The position numbers and the translations under genes were made by a program. The notes under the pieces are model-generated. The model had not been told where the DNA came from. It saw nothing but the letters and a program-made list of their open reading frames with translations, and did not search any database. Shown one piece after another: positions 57,483-64,000 of a DNA stretch of 64,000 bases (position 1 is its first letter; the number at the start of each line of letters is the position of its first letter). Origin of the DNA: Melitaea cinxia (taxonomy: Eukaryota; Arthropoda; Insecta; Lepidoptera; Nymphalidae); NCBI RefSeq assembly GCF_905220565.1, contig NC_059396.1:19775206-19839205 (forward strand). The letters run 5' to 3'.

Positions 57483-57700
57483 TAAAAAAGTGTGTGTGAA
57501 GTGTATCTTCTAAAAAGCTGTCAGAAGATCGGCAGTTGCGATTTGTTCCTTTAACGGTCTCGTGTAAAAGGTCGTAAGCACCGTGCTAAAGGTGTCGCTT
57601 AAGCATTTTGAGCAGTAATGTTGTATTTCATTCTCTCCTGTACATTTGTGTTTATTTCTTTGTCATGTCACATTTTATTATAATGGCGCCTTAACCTCCG
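57483..57700 (+). repeat. Repeat family VII, copy 2
   Basis: Matches 45718-46010 (GCAGTTGCGATTTGTTCC, AAAAGGTCGTAAGCACCGTG, TGTATTTCATTCTCTCCTGT). Confidence 0.6.
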
Positions 57701-57748
57701 AGGGCTAGTATAAATTCTATTTACTGTGAGTAATGCGTTAACACATCT

Positions 57749-57772
57749 TCAGTCAGTCAGTCAGTCAGTCAG
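57749..57772. repeat. (CAGT)n microsatellite
   Basis: Five or six CAGT units next to the 3' end of the RTE fragment, possibly seeded by its tail. Confidence 0.7.
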
Positions 57773-58030
57773 CTCAGCCTATTGCAGTCTACTGCTGGAC
57801 ATAGGCCTCCCCAAGTTCGCGCCAGACATCCCGGTTTTCCGCAATCCTCATCCAGCCTACACCGGCAATCCTACGTAGATCGTCGGTCCAACGGGCCGGA
57901 GGACGTCTCACACTGCGTTGGCCAAGACGTGGTCTCCACTCCAGGACCCGTCTGCTCCAACTACCATCGGTCCTGCGGCACAGATGACCAGTCCACTGCC
58001 ACTTCAACTTGCTAATTTTGTGAAACATAT
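57771..58030 (-). pseudogene. RTE-clade LINE, C-terminal coding end
   Basis: On the minus strand the frame shows KLKWQWTGHLCRR, VLEWRPRLGQRSVRRPPARW, TDDLRRIAGVGWMRIAENR and WRELGEAYVQQ. This W.GH..R...WR.R...R.PP.RW.DD pattern is the C-terminal tail of RTE-type LINE proteins, after the RT domain. A stop (TAG) replaces the Trp expected after VQQ, shortening the end by a few residues. Residues upstream of about 58030 in the same frame are intron sequence. 5'-truncated, not functional. Confidence 0.75.
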
Positions 58031-58877
58031 CTTCATAATAAATTATTATAAATAGTAATATATGTCTTATACTCAACGGATCCCCACTAGCATTTTCCTC
58101 TGCTTTCTGCTGAGGGAAAGTCTGTAAACACACAATGCACAAGCACAAACCCCACAATCTAGCGCTGTAACCATTGTGGTAGCGCGTCTTCAAATTTCTT
58201 CGTCTTCCATAAATAAACAAAAATATGTGCAAAATACGTATTCACAAGCATACTTGTTTCATGTGTTAGTGTCCACACGGTTTATACAACACCAGTCAAC
58301 AATTATGTTGTAATTACCGGACAAAACATAGTCATAATACAACACCGCAATGGGCTCTGTGCTTTACTGTACTGCATTGTTGAAAATTGTTGCGTGCGTT
58401 TGCGATCAAAATCCGTTGCGTAGTTTTAAATATTTAAGTATACATAGGGACAGAGAAAGCGACTTTGTTTTATACTATGTAGTGATATAAGTGATTTCAG
58501 TCTTCTGAAGATTTTTTATTTAATTTAACATATTTTTTAAACCGTAAAATTCATTAAGTAATGATATTTTTTTTAAAGTTTTCATGCTTGCTTATAGGTA
58601 CTACGGATATAGCTACAAATTTTATAACTTTTGTAGGATTAATACTAACCTCCAAATTTTCGAAATTTAACATAGGTACTATTTTTTATAACGATAGGAT
58701 TAATCACGATCTGTATAACTCAGGATTGTAGTAACACTTGATGATGTTAATTAAAGAAAAATTAAAAACTTAGTTTAATTTATTTTTGTCCATTGTAATG
58801 AATTGAAATTGTTTTTAAACGATAATTATAATTTCAAAATAATTTTAATACCGATTTTTAAAACAAAACTAAATATT
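58031..58877. other. Intronic stretch, no gene seen
   Basis: Nothing recognised. Confidence 0.4.
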
Positions 58878-59126
58878 ATATCATCATCATCATCACTTCA
58901 GCCTAATACAGTTCACTGCTGGACATAGGCCTCCACGCCAAAAATGGCATGAACGGCTTTGTCGCACCGAAGCGCCAAAAACATTTTTTTTTGCATAAAA
59001 ACTATTCTACGTTACTTCTAATACCTCCAAGAATATGTGTACAAAGTTTCATGATGATCGGTTGAGTAGTTTTTGGGTGAAAGCGTAACAAACAAATTTA
59101 CATTCACATTTATAATATTAGTAGGG
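58878..59126 (-). mobile_element. SINE-R fragment, then Helitron-like H5
   Basis: 58878-58965 is antisense SINE-R with an internal deletion. 58980-59126 is H5, with its 5' end on the minus strand at 59126 (TCCCTACTAATATTATAAAT) after an A. Confidence 0.55.
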
Positions 59127-59585
59127 ATCGTAGAATAATTACACCGCAATCAAAAGTTCAGCTCAAAATTTCAAGCGACGATAGTATCGCTTCATACACT
59201 TCGACGCGAACTTTGTAACTAGTTAAGCTCCAAGAATATTTGAAATATAAATAATTTAGAAGCTTAATATTCATTATTTTTAAAAGCTTTTATTTAACTT
59301 ATTATGTACATATCTATGTATGTTTGTATGAATGTTTGTTAGGGGAATATTGCAAGTCAATTTTGAAGCATATATCTTCAACTAATTGAACTACAATTTG
59401 GTACACACGCGTCGTGAGATTTATATTAAATTTAAACAAGGAATTTAAATAACTTGATCCGATTGATTTTAAAGTTTTAATTTCAAACAATAAATACAAG
59501 TACTTAAAACCCGCGACAAGCTGTTATATCGTATAAATTGTGTAATGGCGCTATTATTATGTTGATAGTAAAAGTTTTAAGGAGA
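59127..59585. other. Intronic stretch, no gene seen
   Basis: Nothing recognised. Confidence 0.4.
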
Positions 59586-59945
59586 AAATTTATTTTATTT
59601 ATTTATTTATTTAACAATTTATGTACACTAGGATCAATAGGAAATAGCTCTTATAAACAATGCTAGTACAAAGGCACTACTTATCCCATGATGGAATCTC
59701 TTCCAGTAGTTTTGCCACAGGAAACTTATAAAACAGTCGCAAAATTAGCGTGTACAATCTAAACATATTGAGAATAAAAATATAATATATAATAAATACA
59801 TAATTATACAATATATAAGTGCATACATACATAATAATGTTTATACAGGTAGATACAAATAATATGATACTTATACACATACACACATACACATATACGA
59901 TACATAATATAATAAATACGATAAAATATTCCAATACGCATAGAC
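59586..59945 (-). mobile_element. CR1-like LINE 3' tail with TA/CA-rich UTR
   Basis: (TTTA)n tract, then the tail (TACAAAGGCACTACTTATCC, GAATCTCTTCCAG) and a UTR rich in ATACATAC, as in the LINE at 26400-26520. Confidence 0.55.
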
Positions 59946-61965
59946 ACTTAAAAATTAAATATTTTTAGAGCATATAAAGTGAAAGCTAGTCTTTTAAAAA
60001 CTTTTTTTTGCATTTCTTGCGTCTTTTGTCCTAGAGTTGCTCAAAACTCATTTACAAGAAGAATAAAGAAAGTTTGGATGGAGCCGATAATAGAAAGCAA
60101 ATTGAAATTTCTCGATGTAGTCTTTGTAATGAATTAAGTGGATTCTCCTGTATGTCCTTACATCTCACGCCCCTGAGCAATTACGGCCCTGGTTACGCTA
60201 GCTACAAGCGGCAATTATTTACGTAGTTTGAATGGAAAAAAGAACTATATTTTATTTCTGATCCTTTCCATCTAATTTATAACATTACATTTATATTATA
60301 TTTTCTTCAACAATTTCACTTTTACTGACGTATATCGATAGAGACATAAATTTCCTTTCATATATAAAATTTAAGCAAAATTTCTGCGTAATATTAAATT
60401 TTTTTCCCAAGGATGCTTTCTGTCAAGATCAAAGATGAGAATTAGTACGTCAGCTTAATTAGGTACGCGCTAATTAGTGGGTTCAATAGACTTGATGATC
60501 ACTTCCGAAAATTGATAAATTTATTTTTGATTTATACTTTTAATTGAATTTTTATATGAGAGTGAAAATATCTTAAAAATTATCATCAATAATATTGATT
60601 ACACAAACAAAAGTATTCGCATAAGAAACTAATTTAAGTATCATTTAGAATGTTCTTCTTTTAGTCTAGTTACTCATTCCGTTATACATTTCTGTCTATA
60701 CAGAATATGTCAAAACAGTCATTCGTACAAAATAAAACAAATTATATAATAAAACAAAATCGTAAATGTAAGTGGCAAGTAGCCAACAGGTCAGCGAGCA
60801 CGCTACGTTTCCCGTGTACTTACAAAACAATATTTTTATAAAAGAATCCGTGCAACAGGAAAAGTGGAAATAATCGCGACCGTCAGGAGGCACGCGCACG
60901 AAATTAAGTGTCAAGAGCAGAACGTAAATCTTATCAGAGAACGACGCGAGATTTTAAACAATCAACTTCGTTGTACCTAAAATATTTGAAACCAATTCGC
61001 TTTAAAAACTGTATGTTAGCAGTACATTTATATATTATGCTTTAAATATAAGACGCGTGGGTTTTCTGTGTGTTAAATTATATTTACATAGATCTTTTTA
61101 ATCGCTAAAATATTAATATCTAGAGATTATTTATATATTATCACGAGGGGCAATAACGTTGATTTTTGGTTGAACTATATTTGAACATTCCATACAATAT
61201 CCAAATAAAAACTAAAATAAATAATCGCCGACTTTGAAAATATAATACAAACGAAGCTGGTTTGTATTGACTGATAATTAAGTTAAATTAAAAAAAATAT
61301 TATACGGAACTTCGTTTTATGTTGGAGAAATAAAAGTAATGTTTGCTTTGAAAGTTTAATACACGACTATTTTTTAAAGATATTTTCTATCAAGTAAACT
61401 GTAAAACGACGTCGAGCGCTTAACTTTCGACGGGAGGAAAAAATAAAAAGTAGAAAAAAAAAACTAAGCTGAGATCATTACTCATTGGGCACAAAAACGG
61501 AAGTGAAACCAACAACAGCGAGGTCACAGTCGCTTCGTAGAAAATACCAGGGCCGCATTATTCATGTGGCGAGAATGCTGCTTTTAATCTGATGCCATCT
61601 GGGGGCTCTACAAAAATAAATAAAAATTTATAATTGCTTTTAATACCTTTTATTTTATAAATTATAGTTGAAACCTGCGCGCATTGCTACGCTTTCTTTT
61701 TGGTCGTACCAACTTAGAAACCTTTGTGGGCTCATGCACAACACTTTGCTGAAGATCATGACATGATCTAATGCATAGTTTACGATTCTATAAAGGGCAT
61801 ACAGACAAACATTGATTTTTATATGTATAGATTGCTGTTTAGCGTTACGTTTTAACTTTTTTGTAATTCCGTTTACTCAATGATATGTTGAAAATGATTA
61901 TATACGAGAAGAAAGAATATCTTTCTAAACCGACTATCTACGGATTATTACACAACATCGCTACG
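59946..61965. other. Long unique intronic block
   Basis: Less AT-rich patches at 60160-60230, 60780-60950 and 61480-61615. No exon recognised; possible conserved non-coding sequence. Confidence 0.4.
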
Positions 61966-62285
61966 CTACTGAATTGGACGGCCGCTCTGGTGTACCTAGT
62001 GGTTCACGTGCCCAGTCACGGGTTCGATTCCTACTCGGAGCGAATATATGTATTTGTAGAATAAGTTATTTCCTGTCTGATTGTCTGTCCTTCTGGGTCT
62101 CTCCACCTTGCCTCGAAGGGAACGTTAAATTGCTACGGTTCGGTTGTTATCTAATATATGCTAGCAATTGTTACTCGTATTAGGGGATATATCCGCCACC
62201 CTGCAGTGGAGTAGTGTGGTGGAAGCTTCAACCCTTTTTAGAAAGAGGCATATACCCAGCAGCAGAGATGTTAAGGGCTGAATCG
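61966..62285 (+). mobile_element. SINE-A-related SINE, diverged head
   Basis: Head with GGTGTACCTAGTGG and B box GGGTTCGATTCC at 62019, a middle with GGTCTCTCCACCTTGCCTCG, then GGATATATCCGCCACCCTGC and the end AAGGGCTGAATCG. The head differs from the other SINE-A copies, so it may be a subfamily. Confidence 0.65.
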
Positions 62286-62669
62286 GTCCTGTAATATTTG
62301 ATAATTTAATAGCTTTTTCCTAAATGAAAAAATATTTTATTAGTAAAAGATTTGAGGGTAATATTTCTATTATAATGTTCTTATTATAAAAAGCTCTTTG
62401 AAACAAAATCCGACCCTGGGTAATACAGCCCTGTGACACGTTAATCAATAATGCAAAAATATCTGACGTGTACATCTGTCTTATAGACGGGAGTGATGTA
62501 GGACTTCGTATTAAATTTTGTTGTCACATTTTTGCTATTCCGATGTTTTTTTTACAGAAAACTTCCTCAGTAAGCCTCAATGAAAAGTTTTAATTTATCG
62601 ACCTTCATGCCGTCACATTCATTACTAAGACTATGTAATGAAAGTTCTAATATAGAGAGAATAATATCA
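62286..62669. other. Intronic stretch, no gene seen
   Basis: Nothing recognised. Confidence 0.4.
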
Positions 62670-63065
62670 TTTTAATTTATTTATAATATTTATTCTTAAT
62701 GTACACTGAAATACAGACACATATAAAGAAAGATATAATACAAGATGTACAAAGGCGATCTTATCGCTAAATAGCGATTTCTTTCAGATAACCTTTGGGT
62801 ACTGGACACGATACAGTAGCAGCGGTTAGAAGTGTGCACAAATTAAGGAGGAAAAATCAATAATAAATAGATAAAAACTACGATATGATGGACTTACATA
62901 ATTATTTAAAAATAAGATATAAGGAAGTAAATATTTTAGTATTTAATATATAATACACATATACATACATACATATATACATACACATACATAGATATAT
63001 TGAGACATATATATATTTACATAATAATATGCATAAAAATAATTACATACTTATAAAATAAATTT
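62670..63065 (-). mobile_element. CR1-like LINE 3' tail and UTR
   Basis: TTAATGTACACTGAAATACA, GATGTACAAAGGCGATC and the hairpin-like ATCGCTAAATAGCGAT, then ATACATAC-rich UTR to 63010. Confidence 0.65.
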
Positions 63066-63370
63066 TATTTATTTTTTTGGCGAAGATATATTGTAAATTG
63101 TTTGAATGGTACTAAAATTTTTGTCCGACGATCTGTATAACTATATCTGTACTGTGGTAGACTCCTAAGTACAGTCCTGCAAATAGGGGGCTACGTACGT
63201 GTACAAATCAAATTTCGCGTAAAAATAATTCCATTTAAATTTGACTTTGTTTAAATCGACAAGTTACAGCTATTATTTATAATAAAAATATTCTATGAGA
63301 CCTATTCTGTGATTCGTCACCATATGCGATTCTTCAAATGTCTGCGTCAGTTATTATTAATATTTCGCTT
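63066..63370. other. Intronic stretch, no gene seen
   Basis: Nothing recognised. Confidence 0.35.
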
Positions 63371-64000
63371 TATTGATTGATTGATTTTCCACGGGCTATT
63401 CTCCGCAACTCGACGTCTCAGTGCGCCTATTTTGCGTGGTTGGCTGAGAGCGTCATTCATGCCAGCCTAGCTCCTTGAGGAAGCCTAGCAAACCCCTTGT
63501 GTTGCCGACGACTTCCCGGAGCGACCTCGGTGTCCCGAGGGGTAGCGCCCTGTAATTCGCCACACTACCGCATTCCAGCAAGATGTGTGAGGCCGTTTCT
63601 TCTGCCTCCATGCACGCTCTGCATAGGGGGCTGTCTGTAACACCTAAGTTGTGTAAGTGTTTGTTAAGCAAGGCATGTCCGATAAAAGCCCCGACCAGTA
63701 GTTGGAGCTGGGCTCTCCCATAACCGCGAAGTTTGCGGGACAATCCTGGGTTGATCGTCGGAAGATCTTTCTTGGTCTGCCTGCAGGTAGTTAGGTTTGT
63801 CCAATATTCTTGGTGCGTTACCTTGGTGTTGTGTCGCAGCTGGCTGCGCAGCCATCCGAAAGGCAGAGGCAGAATGGGTTCGGGTCCGTGGACCCTCATC
63901 TCCGATCCATTCCTCGCTAGTCGGTCGGCCGCGTCGTTGCCTCGCGAGCCACTGTGGCCCTTTATCCATTGAAGAGTAATGGTGTTTGTTTCACTTACCT
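63371..64000 (-). mobile_element. LINE with RNase H domain, 3' part, cut by window edge
   Basis: Minus-strand LINE whose 3' end is an (AATC)n tail at 63371-63386, with a short UTR before it and the coding end 63453-64000 continuing past the edge. Confidence 0.8.
63453..64000 (-). CDS. LINE ORF2 C-terminus: RNase H and zinc knuckle (partial)
   Basis: The frame is open from the window edge to the stop at 63453-63455, about 181 residues in view. WIKGHSGSRGNDAADRLAR (63912-63968) is the end of an RNase H domain, with the conserved His at 63954-63956 and the last catalytic-type Asp at 63924-63926. After a linker comes LLVGAFIGHALLNKHLHNLG and the Cys/His motif CRACMEAEETASHILLEC (C..C...H....C, 63570-63623), typical of the C-terminus of LINEs of the I, R1, LOA and Outcast groups. 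RNase H cuts the RNA template during element copying. No stop or shift is seen, so the copy may be recent. The upstream RT domain is outside the window. Confidence 0.8.
   Translation of the reverse strand, partial: VSETNTITLQWIKGHSGSRGNDAADRLARNGSEMRVHGPEPILPLPFGWLRSQLRHNTKVTHQEYWTNLTTCRQTKKDLPTINPGLSRKLRGYGRAQLQLLVGAFIGHALLNKHLHNLGVTDSPLCRACMEAEETASHILLECGSVANYRALPLGTPRSLREVVGNTRGLLGFLKELGWHE

Overview
The window looks like butterfly or moth (Lepidoptera) nuclear DNA. It is AT-rich, almost free of host coding sequence, and packed with repeat families that I recognise from memory as typical of lepidopteran genomes. No database was consulted, so family names rest on recall plus the copy-to-copy comparisons described here.

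Only one convincing host exon is present, 136 bp at 9790-9925 (+). It has good splice sites and encodes part of an N-terminal V-type immunoglobulin domain of the Sidestep family, cell-surface proteins that guide motor axons by binding Beat receptors. The rest of the window then reads as parts of two very large introns: at least 9.8 kb before the exon and, if the gene continues beyond the window, at least 54 kb after it.

The introns are a mosaic of transposable elements. (1) LINEs: a 5'-truncated CR1/Jockey-like element at about 24.0-26.7 kb with an endonuclease end and a reverse transcriptase broken by one frameshift; four or five CR1-like 3' tails; two RTE 3' fragments; and the RNase H/zinc-knuckle end of another LINE running off the right edge. 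(2) SINEs: SINE-A (about 340 bp, tRNA-like head), SINE-B (about 240 bp, tRNA-like head), SINE-C (two tRNA-like modules per unit), SINE-R (shares its 3' end with RTE) and family D (A-tailed, no clear head). (3) Helitron-like non-autonomous elements, families H1-H5, with TC...CTAG ends between A and T. (4) About ten copies of a 'GACTTC' element with subterminal inverted repeats and a 3' hairpin, resembling non-autonomous Helentrons. (5) Small hairpin or TIR elements (16.6, 28.9, 40.5 kb), tandem repeats and microsatellites.

The most unusual parts are an element at about 11.0-12.5 kb carrying the C-terminus of a Pif1-type helicase beside a nearly perfect inverted repeat with arms of about 230 bp; five closely packed hairpins at 55265-55367 beside a TATA-like run; SINE-C, whose two inverted copies each hold two opposed tRNA-like modules; a SINE-B apparently split by a 190-bp inversion; and several nested or mosaic insertions. 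I see no real tRNA or rRNA gene, no CRISPR array and no prokaryotic-type operon.
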